IMG/VR virus record: IMGVR_UViG_3300045999_011354
Coordinates: 1-64,000 of that record
Direction: 5' to 3' (one strand)
Source: a virus
DNA length: 64,000 nt
Below, piece after piece: positions 33,987 through 42,355 of the stretch (position 1 is its first letter; each line of letters begins with the position of its first letter). The notes under the pieces were generated by a model that worked only from the letters and a program-made list of their open reading frames with translations, had not been told where the DNA came from and did no database searches. The translations under genes and the position numbers were made by a program.

Positions 33987-34181
33987 TTATTTCCAGCGCT
34001 CTTGTGTCGCTGGCTTTTCTTTTGCGTAGAACGCAAGAATTTCTTTGTAATTCTGCTCTACCCATTCACGAACTGCTCTGTTGGCAATTCCAGAAATACT
34101 CATGTCAGTCGCCTGAGACAACTGAACAATTTTGTCAAATACTGCCTGCGGGACAGTGAAAGTAATGCGATGAGCTGTCAT
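33987..34181 (-). CDS. Ribbon-helix-helix (CopG-like) DNA-binding protein
   Basis: 64 residues from ATG 34181: MTAHRITFTVPQAVFDKIVQLSQATDMSISGIANRAVREWVEQNY. The beta strand plus two helices match the CopG/Arc-type RHH fold, which binds DNA as dimers. It is likely a local repressor. A longer open frame upstream overlaps the Erf gene and looks unnatural. The operator is not known. Confidence 0.75.
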   Translation of the reverse strand: MTAHRITFTVPQAVFDKIVQLSQATDMSISGIANRAVREWVEQNYKEILAFYAKEKPATQERWK

Positions 34182-34185
34182 TTGA

Positions 34186-34947
34186 TCAGTCGTCTCCGAA
34201 TGCGTCTTCAGCAGCTTTTGCAAGATCATCAATCGACTTGCTATTGATCTTGTCGCTGACGGGCTCAGGAATGATCTGTGCGCCCTTGCTGTTCTTGCCT
34301 TGATTGAACATCTTGATATGATCCTTGCCCACCGCTTTCAGTAGCGCCGTCGCTTTGTTTTCAGGGATTTCGGCGAGACTCAACGATTCAGTGATCGTGA
34401 GCACGGTTTTGATCCCGTATTGCGTGATGCCCAGATCCATCAGCTTGGTTTCAAGCTTTTCGTTGACAGAGGTGGGCGCAAAGGCAGCGCTGGCAGGAAG
34501 GCCGCCCGGTGTCTCATCGACGGGCTTGCGAGCTGCAGGAGCTGACTTGGGCGCAGAGGTGCCAGCATCGCTTCCCAGGACGGCATCCAGGGCGTCGTGC
34601 TCGACGATCTCCATGGCCGTCACCCAGAGGTAGCGACGGAGGTAGGTCTGCACAGCGCCCAAGTTTTGAATCTCGTGCGCCCCCTTGAGAGCGGCACTGG
34701 ACATGGGGCTAGAGATCTCGATGCAGTCGTCAGGGTTGCTGCAGTCGGTGACGGTCAGCGTGGCTTCTTCTTTGCCGTAGCTGACAACACCTGACAGCTC
34801 GAGAGACAAAAAGATTTCTTGAACAGTAGGAAGGAAGTCCCCAAGTTCAAAGTAATTGTACCCAGCGAATTTGTTTTTACCGCTTTTTGAAAGCTTTTTG
34901 CCCTGAAGCGCGATACGCGCCTGCATGAGTTTCTGATGAACGGACAT
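34186..34947 (-). CDS. erf: Erf-family ssDNA annealing protein
   Basis: 253 residues from ATG 34947. The N-terminal half MSVHQKLMQARIALQGKKL...KFAGYNYFELGDFLPTVQEI plus GAVQTYLRRYLWVTAMEIVEHD identify the ERF superfamily of recombinases, which anneal homologous single strands. An upstream in-frame ATG at 34992 lies inside the promoter, so 34947 is preferred and gives a 19-base leader. It probably works with the RecB-like nuclease, SSB and RusA. Confidence 0.88.
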   Translation of the reverse strand: MSVHQKLMQARIALQGKKLSKSGKNKFAGYNYFELGDFLPTVQEIFLSLELSGVVSYGKEEATLTVTDCSNPDDCIEISSPMSSAALKGAHEIQNLGAVQTYLRRYLWVTAMEIVEHDALDAVLGSDAGTSAPKSAPAARKPVDETPGGLPASAAFAPTSVNEKLETKLMDLGITQYGIKTVLTITESLSLAEIPENKATALLKAVGKDHIKMFNQGKNSKGAQIIPEPVSDKINSKSIDDLAKAAEDAFGDD

Positions 34948-34972
34948 GCCGCCTTGTGTGTTGAACAGATGC

Positions 34973-35002
34973 AAGGTAGCATCAGATTGCATGAGCTGTC
35001 AA
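34973..35002 (-). promoter_or_regulatory. Leftward promoter ahead of erf
   Basis: Minus strand: perfect TTGACA, 18 bases, then TACCTT preceded by TGC (extended -10). Expected +1 near 34966, 19 bases before the erf ATG at 34947. It opens a leftward transcription unit at a divergent junction with the small gene at 35020. Confidence 0.55.
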
Positions 35003-35019
35003 CCCCCTTTAGCTGCAAA

Positions 35020-35313
35020 ATGCCGACACGCGCCTCCACCTCCCTCAATCGCATCCTGCGAGTGACGGTGAATTTGCTTTTTGAGAAGGGCGAAAGCGTA
35101 CAGGCAATTGCAAATTTGATGCAGGGATTTGTTGATAGAAGAATGATTCAAGAATGGTATGAAAAGTATTGCGAGATCAACGGAATTAGTACGGAAGAGA
35201 ATTCATCTCACAAACATCTGACAAGAAAGATTCCTGTTGCGCCTATTGATTTTGAAAAAGTAACGCTTGATGAGTTTGAGAAAAGAAAAGAATCGAACTG
35301 GGATGACTTTTAG
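35020..35313 (+). CDS. Hypothetical helical protein, divergent from erf
   Basis: 97 residues from ATG 35020: basic start, helical FEKGESVQAIANLMQGFVDRRMIQEWYEKYCEING. The helical pattern with a possible HTH (VQAIANLMQGFVDRRMIQEW) might bind DNA. Rightward in an otherwise leftward block. Function unknown. Confidence 0.55.
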   Translation: MPTRASTSLNRILRVTVNLLFEKGESVQAIANLMQGFVDRRMIQEWYEKYCEINGISTEENSSHKHLTRKIPVAPIDFEKVTLDEFEKRKESNWDDF

Positions 35314-35315
35314 TT

Positions 35316-35633
35316 TTACACAGGTTTCTGTTCCGATAATTTTTTATAGTGCTTTTTCGCTGTCTCTTTTGCAAGCTCAAGCGTGCTTTCAACTGACGCA
35401 GGCTGTCTTGGGTGCGTATTCAACCATTGAAATGGCTGTGTTTTTTTAGCTTCTTCCCAGTCTGTGACTTTGATCACAGCAATCCCTCGCGTTGTCATCA
35501 CCGCCCAGCCGTAGTGATGTGAAGTGTCATGTGCTTCCAAAAAAGCTTCGACGTATCCTGGCGCATTTAATTCGTCACGCAGCGTGAAGATTGATACCCA
35601 GTTCGGCGCCGGTGAGATCTTTGCGTTTGTCAT
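35316..35633 (-). CDS. Hypothetical protein
   Basis: 105 residues, mixed alpha/beta, with LRDELNAPGYVEAFLEAHDT and GWAVMTTRGIAVIKVTDWEEAKK. It lies head-to-head in overlap (59 bases) with the end of the 505-residue gene. No family recognised. Confidence 0.55.
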   Translation of the reverse strand: MTNAKISPAPNWVSIFTLRDELNAPGYVEAFLEAHDTSHHYGWAVMTTRGIAVIKVTDWEEAKKTQPFQWLNTHPRQPASVESTLELAKETAKKHYKKLSEQKPV

Positions 35634-37092
35634 AGCTATAAATAATTGAAGGCGCTAGAGCTTTTGCGATCATATCATTTAATTTGTTTTGAATCTTTGT
35701 TTTAATCTCCTCGTTACACACCGCTACAGCTTGGTCAAGTTTTGCGCACAGGCAGTTCACGTCTTTTCTGTAGTAGAGATGCACTCCAAACATGTACACT
35801 ATTCTTTCGTTTTCTTTGACGCAAAAAATTGCATAATTTTCTTGCTTGATTCTGCTGTGATAATAGAATGCACAGTTGTGCATTATTTGCGCGTGCCTGT
35901 AAAGTTCTTCTGTTCCACTTGCGTAGCAAATTGAATAACGATCATCAATAAAATTATCTTGCAACTTTTTGCAAAATAGCATTGATGAATTGTTTTCTTT
36001 GAAGTAAAAATGAGTAAATGAATTCTTTCTTCGCTTTGGGGTTAGCTCAATTAGTGCATCATGTAACTCTCTGATTGAGTTGTATTGAATTTGCGAAAAA
36101 TCAAATCCTTCATTCGCATTAAGTCTGTGCATCATTGAAAATGTATCATTGAGAATCATATTACTATAAAGCGCTGAAATGATTGCATCAATAGATAAGC
36201 GATCAAAAACTTTCATTTGCTTCGCTTTCAAATACTTTGCCCCGTACTCGTAATAAAGACCGTCCGAAAATATACGCTCTTGCCCAAAACGATCTAAATG
36301 CGCTTGCGACATTTTTTCAAGAAATTCTTGCGCATGATCTAGTGAGCGATTAATTCTTATGTACTTTGCAATTCGCAGCAATCCTTGCGCCATCAGTGGA
36401 TTTTTCTTAATCGCACTGAATAGAACGCGCCTGCTCTTCTTTCCGTTTGTGCGCAAAATTGTTTTTACGGGATCGTCAAGCAGGAATTCACCAACAGAAA
36501 TTTTACGCAGTGTTTCATCTGTAAATTCACGAGTGCCTGGGTAGCAGAGCTGCGTCATCAAAGAGAACGGGTCGTTACTCAGATAACGAGTCGAGATCCC
36601 ATGACGCTTCAGAAAGCTGCGCAGAAAAGCAAGTAGGCGACGCTCCTGAGCCAAGTAGAGCCCACGATCAGGGTCTTTGTGCATGGGTTTTTTGCGATTA
36701 CCCTCTTGCGCCCTGCAAAGCATTGCCAACTTGCTACGCATGTGATTTGGAGACGAAGTGCGAACTCCGACTTGGCGCCCAGCCAAGTTGTAAAAAATAA
36801 ATCTTTTTTCACCAGATTTTAACGTTCTGATCTTGAGTTGATATTTGAAGTGATCATTAAAAACTGACCCACCCTCGTAGTCTTTCGATCTGTAGCGCGA
36901 CGAAAAAGTAATTGAATTTTCATGTTCAAATGCAAAAAACGTATAACTTGAAGACGACATTTTTCCTTTTTCTGTCGCTTTCATGCCCTTGCGAAAAGAT
37001 GCGATCTTCTTGCAGGAGATGTAGTTTTTCTTTTTCTGAGCAGGAATTTGATCAAGCATTGTCTGTTCTGCGTTGAGAGAGTGAGTGCGCAT
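35575..37092 (-). CDS. Large hypothetical protein, PcfJ-like C-terminus
   Basis: 505 residues. The N-terminal half is basic. The last third has RHAQIMHNCAFYYHSRIKQEN...YAIFCVKENERIVYMFGVHL, which resembles the PcfJ-type pattern (H/C...N-CVxxY, then I.slR...g..~E). The match is loose and from memory. PcfJ proteins occur in plasmids and phages, and their role is not well known. Located next to the DnaB helicase and the zinc-finger protein, it may take part in replication. Confidence 0.6.
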   Translation of the reverse strand: MRTHSLNAEQTMLDQIPAQKKKNYISCKKIASFRKGMKATEKGKMSSSSYTFFAFEHENSITFSSRYRSKDYEGGSVFNDHFKYQLKIRTLKSGEKRFIFYNLAGRQVGVRTSSPNHMRSKLAMLCRAQEGNRKKPMHKDPDRGLYLAQERRLLAFLRSFLKRHGISTRYLSNDPFSLMTQLCYPGTREFTDETLRKISVGEFLLDDPVKTILRTNGKKSRRVLFSAIKKNPLMAQGLLRIAKYIRINRSLDHAQEFLEKMSQAHLDRFGQERIFSDGLYYEYGAKYLKAKQMKVFDRLSIDAIISALYSNMILNDTFSMMHRLNANEGFDFSQIQYNSIRELHDALIELTPKRRKNSFTHFYFKENNSSMLFCKKLQDNFIDDRYSICYASGTEELYRHAQIMHNCAFYYHSRIKQENYAIFCVKENERIVYMFGVHLYYRKDVNCLCAKLDQAVAVCNEEIKTKIQNKLNDMIAKALAPSIIYSYDKRKDLTGAELGINLHAA

Positions 37093-37116
37093 TCCGCAAA
37101 GTCTTGCGCACTATTG

Positions 37117-37710
37117 CTATTTTGTCAATACTTGGGCGCATCCTAGACAGACCTCTTCAAAGCTAGAAATCTCAGCAAGCGCATCGACTGCTGTTTTTTC
37201 TGCCTCAAAAATCGCATTCACGTGCGAGAGATAGTCAACGACATATCTTTTGTTTGCCGAGGCGTAAGCTAAAAGCTGTTCTGCTTGGGACTTGCATTTC
37301 TGAGCAATCAGCTTAAGATCTAACAGTTCATCGACTCTATACGCTTGCAAATTATCATTCAACTCGATAAATTTAATGGAAAGATCAATCGACTTTTTTC
37401 TTTGCAGGAATTCTTTCATGATGCGCACGCACTGAGCTCTGTACGCACGCTTGTCTTCATATTTCAAGAAGCGATAATTAAAATCATCGACAAGCGCAAA
37501 GCAGTGAGAGCTTCCCGCAAATCCAGACAGTGTTGAGCACAATGCAAATGTTTCTGCATTGACTTTTATTTTGTCGCCGACACGTAAATGCTGAGGGGGC
37601 GCAAAAGAATCTCCATCGTAGCAAAGTATAAATTCATCGTTCCACCTGCATTTGTCATCCGTGTTTCTATGACAGATTGGGCAGGGCGTGTTGCGAGAGG
37701 AATGATTCAC
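37117..37710 (-). CDS. N-terminal zinc-finger protein next to DnaB
   Basis: 197 residues. The start has CPICHRNTDDKCRWNDEFILCYDG, a CxxC...C...C zinc-ribbon like the one at the N-terminus of phage primases, followed by FAPPQHLRVGDKIKVNAETF and a helical region with several Lys and Gln. No TOPRIM or polymerase motif is seen. It overlaps the helicase gene by four bases. It might be a primase accessory or a helicase loader. Confidence 0.6.
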   Translation of the reverse strand: MNHSSRNTPCPICHRNTDDKCRWNDEFILCYDGDSFAPPQHLRVGDKIKVNAETFALCSTLSGFAGSSHCFALVDDFNYRFLKYEDKRAYRAQCVRIMKEFLQRKKSIDLSIKFIELNDNLQAYRVDELLDLKLIAQKCKSQAEQLLAYASANKRYVVDYLSHVNAIFEAEKTAVDALAEISSFEEVCLGCAQVLTK

Positions 37711-39161
37711 TCTGCACGCTCCGTCATTGCATAAAATTCTTTGGCGAAGGAGATCTCACATGTTCCCGTCGCACCTTTTCTATTTTTGACAACGGCATAC
37801 TCATAACGCATTGTGTCTTCGTTTTTGTCGTAATACCAAGGCCAGTAATTCATGATCACCATGTCGGCATCTTCTTCGATGCGCCCTGATTCACGAAGAT
37901 CAGAAAGCATTGGTTTTTTGTCATTTCTCGATTCAACACCTCTGTTCAATTGGCAAACGGCAAGAATATCAACACCTGTTTGCAGTGCAACAGTTTTTAG
38001 TTTTCGTGTTGCTGCGCCGATTGCAAGTGCTCGTGTTTCAGCTTTTGTTGAATCAGAATCAAGATCCATCAATGTTAGGTAGTCAATGATCACAAGTGAA
38101 AGATCTTTATTTTTGCGCTTTTCTGTTTTGATTTTTGTTGCAACTTGAGTTGGCGACACGTTGTATGTATTTGTAAAGATAAAGTTCTCTGCAATGCGTT
38201 CGATTGGAATTGATCGAATCCGCTCCTCTTGCTCCTCATCTTTAATTTGCCTGATGATGTGCCCATAGCTAAGAGGTGTGCCACCTTTTTCTAAGCACAT
38301 TAAATAATCAAGACATGACAACATGCGCTGACAGACTTCTTTGTCAGACATTTCAAGCGTGTAAAAAAGCACCTTGGAACCCTTTGTGGCGACATCGAGA
38401 GCCAAGTTCATGGCCCAGGTCGATTTGCCGCTGCCTGGGCGTCCTGCAACAACGATCAGGCGTCCGTCCGTCCCAAGTGTGGGATGGTTCAGGCCACCGC
38501 CAAGAGCACTGTTCAGGAAGCCAAAACGGGTGCGTAGGACACGATTTTCCTGCTTCGGACCAAGCAGCATTTCCTTGGCAGCGATGAAGGGATGAACCTC
38601 ATCTTTTTGTGTTTCTACGCCCTCAATAAGCTGCGCGGCATTTAGCACATAAGAAAGCGCGACCTGAGATTCTTGTATGTTGCAGCTTCTTTCTACAATA
38701 TCTAGCGAATTTTTTAAGTAGTCTTTAACGAGAGAGCGGGCGTGATGAAAATGCCAAATAGGGATAATTTTATTTTTCCAGACATCAAGATCTTTTTCTA
38801 CAGGGCGTGAAACAATCTCATCAATGTAATTGTCAATTGTTGCTGCATCGCATTCGACTATTTTTCTAAGGCGAGTCGAAACAGTAATTTCATTCGTCGG
38901 CGCGTCCTGGAAAGTTAGTAGTTCTTCTTGCAAGCAATCGAACATGCTTTTGTTAAGTGCGTCAGAAAATATCTCGCGCCCTTTAGGAAGATCCATGAAT
39001 TTATCAATCCAATCCTGTTCGCCGAACCCAAAACAAAGATGGTTGTAGGCGGCGGCAAGAAAATGTTTTTCTATTTCAACTGAGTCCTGCTGAGTTTCAA
39101 AGTCTTCGATGCCGAGTGTTGTCACGTTGTTCTGAGTGCGAGAGTTTGCAGATTGTAGCAC
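37707..39161 (-). CDS. dnaB: Replicative DNA helicase, DnaB family
   Basis: 484 residues from GTG 39161. The RecA-like domain has Walker A GRPGSGKST (residues 240-248), catalytic Glu270 in YTLEMS, Walker B VIIDYL (Asp360), QLNR (404-407) and the arginine-finger region DLRESGRIEEDAD (421-433). The N-terminal helical part (30-200) matches DnaB's primase-contact domain in length. It unwinds the fork; primase is not obvious in the window and may be the host's DnaG. Confidence 0.93.
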   Translation of the reverse strand: MLQSANSRTQNNVTTLGIEDFETQQDSVEIEKHFLAAAYNHLCFGFGEQDWIDKFMDLPKGREIFSDALNKSMFDCLQEELLTFQDAPTNEITVSTRLRKIVECDAATIDNYIDEIVSRPVEKDLDVWKNKIIPIWHFHHARSLVKDYLKNSLDIVERSCNIQESQVALSYVLNAAQLIEGVETQKDEVHPFIAAKEMLLGPKQENRVLRTRFGFLNSALGGGLNHPTLGTDGRLIVVAGRPGSGKSTWAMNLALDVATKGSKVLFYTLEMSDKEVCQRMLSCLDYLMCLEKGGTPLSYGHIIRQIKDEEQEERIRSIPIERIAENFIFTNTYNVSPTQVATKIKTEKRKNKDLSLVIIDYLTLMDLDSDSTKAETRALAIGAATRKLKTVALQTGVDILAVCQLNRGVESRNDKKPMLSDLRESGRIEEDADMVIMNYWPWYYDKNEDTMRYEYAVVKNRKGATGTCEISFAKEFYAMTERAE

Positions 39162-39166
39162 GTATT

Positions 39167-40033
39167 TCAGAATTGCAAGTCGCTTGCTGCGTCTTCTTCA
39201 AAAATTGTTGTGACAGCTTGCGTGCTGGGTCTGTTGTTGATTTGCCATGCAGGAGTTTTTTGTTTTCCAAAGCGCTCCCAGTTTTCGTAAGTAATCGAAC
39301 TCCATTTTTTCTCGCCCATTTGTGATTTCTCGATAGCAGTTTGCAATTGTTTTTTTACATGCTGCATACCACCGCTTTTATCTTGCAAGATTTTTCTTAG
39401 CTGCAAAATTAAGCCTGCGAAAGCTCGTTGCGTCTTTGCCCCTGCCTTGTGCTCGTTGAAGAAGCTGCAGATCAGCTCTGAGAGGGGTCTGAGATCGTCA
39501 GGAACGCTGCTCTGAGTCGCCTTGACTCTCTTCGTACCCGAAGCGGGTGAAGGCGTGTGTGTGGCGGGTGTGGGCGGAGCAGGGATCTGTCGGGGGGATA
39601 CAGGGGGGTTTTCTTCTAATTGGTCTTCTGGATTTATTGGTCTTCTTAATACGACTGGTTTCCCGTAGGACGGGTTTCCAGTCGCCTGGTTTTCCGTAAG
39701 ACGGGTTTCCAGTCGCACGGTGGGTCGATCCCGGAAGGCCAGCTCTCGGCTGATGACCTTCCCTGTTTTTTCACATCGCACAACTTTATCTTCCAAATAT
39801 CCAAATTCACGCAACTCTGCAAGAGCTGCTGTGACTGCATCTCTTCCTTCTGTGCCATGACTCATGATCCAAGCCTTATTAAACTTGAAGCCACTGTTAT
39901 GACTTAGGCATCCCGCAAGAATTCCTTTTGCACGCCAACTTAATCTTGAATCTCTAATCGCTTCATTAAGTATCATTGTAAATTTTGCCGACTCCGCTTT
40001 GCTTTCAAAAACGTTGTCGTTGTCAGATAGCAT
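39167..40033 (-). CDS. Replication initiator/helicase-loader-like protein
   Basis: 288 residues from ATG 40033. The first 100 residues (RDSRLSWRAKGILAGCLSHNSGFKF, then DAVTAALAELREFGYLEDK) form a winged-helix like the N-terminal DNA-binding part of phage replication proteins (lambda O, DnaD-like). A Pro/Thr-rich linker follows, then a C-terminal helical domain. It lies directly upstream of dnaB, five bases apart, the usual place for an initiator that loads the helicase. Confidence 0.7.
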   Translation of the reverse strand: MLSDNDNVFESKAESAKFTMILNEAIRDSRLSWRAKGILAGCLSHNSGFKFNKAWIMSHGTEGRDAVTAALAELREFGYLEDKVVRCEKTGKVISRELAFRDRPTVRLETRLTENQATGNPSYGKPVVLRRPINPEDQLEENPPVSPRQIPAPPTPATHTPSPASGTKRVKATQSSVPDDLRPLSELICSFFNEHKAGAKTQRAFAGLILQLRKILQDKSGGMQHVKKQLQTAIEKSQMGEKKWSSITYENWERFGKQKTPAWQINNRPSTQAVTTIFEEDAASDLQF

Positions 40034-40205
40034 TTTCAACCTCCTCAATAATTTGCAGTGCAGCAAGTGCAGCTTGAATTTGCTGTTTTTCTAGTATGTC
40101 GTATTTGTTTCTATCATTTTTGTCTGCTGCGCGCAATTTGCTGATTGCAAGCTGTGAAATCAAAGCCTGAAGCTCCATTGTTTTTTGCGCCTGTCGTAAA
40201 TTCAT
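40023..40205 (-). CDS. Hypothetical small helical protein
   Basis: 60 residues from ATG 40205, 14 bases after the upstream stop: MNLRQAQKTMELQALISQLAI... and LEKQQIQAALAALQIIEEVENAI. Strongly helical, coiled-coil-like. Starts further upstream would overlap the neighbour and are less likely. Function unknown. Confidence 0.6.
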   Translation of the reverse strand: MNLRQAQKTMELQALISQLAISKLRAADKNDRNKYDILEKQQIQAALAALQIIEEVENAI

Positions 40206-40218
40206 TACGGGCGCAAGT

Positions 40219-40551
40219 TCAGATAGCTGAATTGAAATCCCAATCGGGTCCAAACTTTTCTCGCACAATTTCTCCGATTGCGATTGTGAGATCGTCGTCA
40301 GTTTTTCTGAGAAACTTTTTGAACTCGTCATGAAGCTCAAACTCCTGTTTGTCTAGCAAATCAAGTTGTCTGTGAAATTCACTCATCGCCGGTGAATCTT
40401 CTAGGTAATCAGTTGCTTTAATGTAAAGCGCTGATCTTTTTTGCGTTAGTTCTTGGACACGCTTTTTGTGTTCATCCCGTCGCGTGACAATGCTGTTTCT
40501 GAGATGCACTGCACGCGCTAGGGACTTTACAAGTGCCTCTGTCATGTGCAT
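40219..40551 (-). CDS. Hypothetical coiled-coil protein
   Basis: 110 residues. Helical and highly charged (RDEHKKRVQELTQKRSALYIK, LDKQEFELHDEFKKFLRKTDDDL). It may start at the first or third codon (MHMTEA). An inverted repeat with TGTAC cores (40552-40587) lies directly upstream. Function unknown. Confidence 0.6.
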   Translation of the reverse strand: MHMTEALVKSLARAVHLRNSIVTRRDEHKKRVQELTQKRSALYIKATDYLEDSPAMSEFHRQLDLLDKQEFELHDEFKKFLRKTDDDLTIAIGEIVREKFGPDWDFNSAI

Positions 40552-40587
40552 TTTGTACTTAAGGTGTACTTGTGCCAGTAGTACAAA
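40552..40587. promoter_or_regulatory. Inverted/direct TGTACTT repeats, possible operator
   Basis: TTTGTACT (40552-40559) and AGTACAAA (40580-40587) form a perfect inverted repeat, and TGTACTT occurs twice as direct copies at 40554 and 40565. It sits at the start codon of the leftward gene 40219-40551 and before the stop of 40591-40944. The symmetry suits a dimeric repressor such as the RHH protein encoded at 33987, but that link is only a guess. Confidence 0.4.
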
Positions 40588-40590
40588 GCG

Positions 40591-40944
40591 TCATGCCTTC
40601 ACCAGTTTCTTGCTTTTTTGCTTCGCCTCTGTACTTTCTTTTTCTGCGTGCAGCGCTAAATGCTTCTCTAAAGCGTTCATGTGCGGACATTTGCTTCCAA
40701 CTGCATGACGCTTAAAAAAATCACGCAATTCTGAAAGAACTCCAAATTCATATTCCGCTTGTTCTGGCCCCCATTGCCCAAATGTGCGATCGAGAACAAA
40801 TAATTCATACCATTCGTTATCGTCAAGATAGCGACGCTTGGCTGCCCACATCAAATCTTTATGACGTAGTTTGTTTTGCCGACGCTGTTCTTTTTCTTGA
40901 CGCGCGCGTTCCTGAGCTTCCCTGCGAGAAAGAAAAGTTGCCAT
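40591..40944 (-). CDS. Hypothetical basic protein
   Basis: 117 residues, very rich in Arg/Glu/Lys (SRREAQERARQEKEQRRQNKL), then YELFVLDRTFGQWGPEQAEYEFGVLSEL and a C-terminal Cys/His/Lys region. No motif recognised. Its size and charge suit a nucleic-acid-binding protein. Confidence 0.55.
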   Translation of the reverse strand: MATFLSRREAQERARQEKEQRRQNKLRHKDLMWAAKRRYLDDNEWYELFVLDRTFGQWGPEQAEYEFGVLSELRDFFKRHAVGSKCPHMNALEKHLALHAEKESTEAKQKSKKLVKA

Positions 40945-40952
40945 TTTTCTGA

Positions 40953-41210
40953 TCAGATGAGTTTGAGTTGTTTGCGATTTGCTTCTTTTGTTATCAATTG
41001 AATTGATGTAGAAGCGAGATGAATTTGAGGAAACACCCAGTAGTCATACCTTTGTCCGCCCCAAGTTTTACATTTGAAATGCGGAAGAAAAGAATCACAA
41101 ATTACTTCTTCAACAATTTCAAACTCCTCCTCCCCATGGAAGCGAGCATATACAACGTCTCCGGGCTTGAAGCGAAGTCTGTTGCGTCTGAACATGGCTG
41201 GGTTTTGCAT
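40953..41210 (-). CDS. Small KOW/Tudor-like beta protein
   Basis: 85 residues from ATG 41210, which has an AAGGAG motif four bases ahead. RFKPGDVVYARFHGEEEFEIVEEVICDSFLP is a small beta-barrel pattern like SH3/Tudor/KOW domains, suggesting binding to protein or RNA. A TTGACA box (41245-41250, minus strand) lies upstream with TACTCT 17 bases later, but its +1 would be too close to the ATG, so I do not trust it. Confidence 0.55.
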   Translation of the reverse strand: MQNPAMFRRNRLRFKPGDVVYARFHGEEEFEIVEEVICDSFLPHFKCKTWGGQRYDYWVFPQIHLASTSIQLITKEANRKQLKLI

Positions 41211-41281
41211 GGAACTCCTTAAGAGTAAGGTATTGAGCTTCACCTGTCAATACAAGTCAGCGGATCAACGTCATTTGCGAT

Positions 41282-41551
41282 TTACTCAGCTTCGTTTTCG
41301 CTTGCAATGATTCTTTCCTTCTGCGTCAGTGTTCTAAAAAAGCGAATGTTTAATTGCCATAGCGCATTGCTGATTTTGTCCATGCTCGGAAAAAGCTCTT
41401 TTCTGTATTCAGCAGTGATGGCTAAAAAGTTATCGTCAAGCAAATAAATTAAGCGCTCAGCGAGTTGTGCTGATTTTGCAAGAGATTGTTTCAGCTCGCG
41501 CATGGCTTGATGCACGAGCATTTTTTCTTCGTCGCTGGCGGGGAATTTCAA
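41282..41551 (-). CDS. Hypothetical helical protein (TTG start)
   Basis: 89 residues from TTG 41551: KFPASDEEKMLVHQAMRELKQSL, then SAQLAERLIYLLDDNFLAITAEYRKELFP. The TTG start lies in the stop of a small gene (TTGA overlap). It is a helical, probably dimeric protein of unknown function. Confidence 0.55.
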   Translation of the reverse strand: MKFPASDEEKMLVHQAMRELKQSLAKSAQLAERLIYLLDDNFLAITAEYRKELFPSMDKISNALWQLNIRFFRTLTQKERIIASENEAE

Positions 41552-41721
41552 AGTGGCTGCAGTGCTTTTTGTTTGTAGACCCTGATTTCTAGCGCACTCG
41601 GATAAAGCTTCTCCACCGCCCTGATCGCTTCTGAGATGGTTCGTTGCATGAGACGGCCAGAAATGATTTGCTCATCGCCCGTCTCGTTGAGCAGAATCAC
41701 GCAGAAGAAGAAGGAAGACAC
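41548..41721 (-). CDS. Hypothetical small protein (57 aa, GTG start)
   Basis: Frame from GTG 41721: VSSFFFCVILLNETGDEQII..., RTISEAIRAVEKLYPSAL. It ends with TGA overlapping the TTG start of the next gene. The first residues are hydrophobic; the rest looks like a small soluble fold (SGRLMQRTISEAIRAVEKLYP). Its start sits at the divergent point with the rightward genes. Function unknown. Confidence 0.5.
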   Translation of the reverse strand: MSSFFFCVILLNETGDEQIISGRLMQRTISEAIRAVEKLYPSALEIRVYKQKALQPL

Positions 41722-41785
41722 GACATGAAGCCCCTAAAGCTTGCGACGATCCTAACGTACAATCTTGCGTGAAAGCAAGAAATTT

Positions 41786-42355
41786 GTGTCTAAGGCTACG
41801 AAGTCAGCATTCAAGCATGGGATTTTGCTTCGCCCTCAGGGGCATTCATTTCAGCGAGAGAAAATAAAAAACTGTGTTTCGATTCAATGGAGGCAAAAAG
41901 CTTTGTATGTTATGCGTCGTAGATTTTACTTTCAAGTCTTGAAGGCGCACGTGAAACTTAAATATCGTTGGTGGAATTATTACTATATAACTCGTGTTGG
42001 GGCGCCAACAGAAAAAGAGTTTCTATGTCAAGAGACTTTTTATGTCGCACGCATGTCCAAAAAAGAAGACGCTGAAAAGTTTCGCAGCTATTGGTATTGG
42101 TGCAGAAGAAGATCATTTGAGATACTTGAGTGGTTGTGGAATTTGCAAGCAGAAGATTACTGCTGGAAGTTGCATCAATATCTGAAAGGCTTTATTGTGA
42201 CCAAGCGCCCAATCATGAGTGAAGTCGAAAGGTATGACACAAAAAGTAGCGAAGAGATTTTGTGCGAAATACTCAGAACGCGGCGAGCTTTTAATAACGG
42301 CGAGTCAGGTGAAAAAGAGATTGCATCTATGCAGAGAAGCATTATCGAACAATAA
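41786..42355 (+). CDS. Hypothetical basic/aromatic protein
   Basis: 189 residues from GTG 41786 (TTG 41765 also possible). It is rich in Trp, Tyr and Arg (LKYRWWNYYYITRVG, KFRSYWYWCRRRSFEILEWLWN). No motif recognised. It opens the rightward early region at a divergent junction with the leftward arm. The TACAAT at 41759-41764 could be a -10 box but lacks a good -35. Confidence 0.55.
   Translation: MSKATKSAFKHGILLRPQGHSFQREKIKNCVSIQWRQKALYVMRRRFYFQVLKAHVKLKYRWWNYYYITRVGAPTEKEFLCQETFYVARMSKKEDAEKFRSYWYWCRRRSFEILEWLWNLQAEDYCWKLHQYLKGFIVTKRPIMSEVERYDTKSSEEILCEILRTRRAFNNGESGEKEIASMQRSIIEQ

Noticed and set aside
37092-37140. TTGACA box ahead of the 505-residue gene
   Set aside because: It lies in the last codons of the zinc-finger gene and has no acceptable -10 after 16-18 bases.
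41222-41250. TTGACA-17-TACTCT promoter on the minus strand before 40953-41210
   Set aside because: Its expected +1 would fall inside or after the SD motif of the gene it should serve; the box is probably fortuitous.
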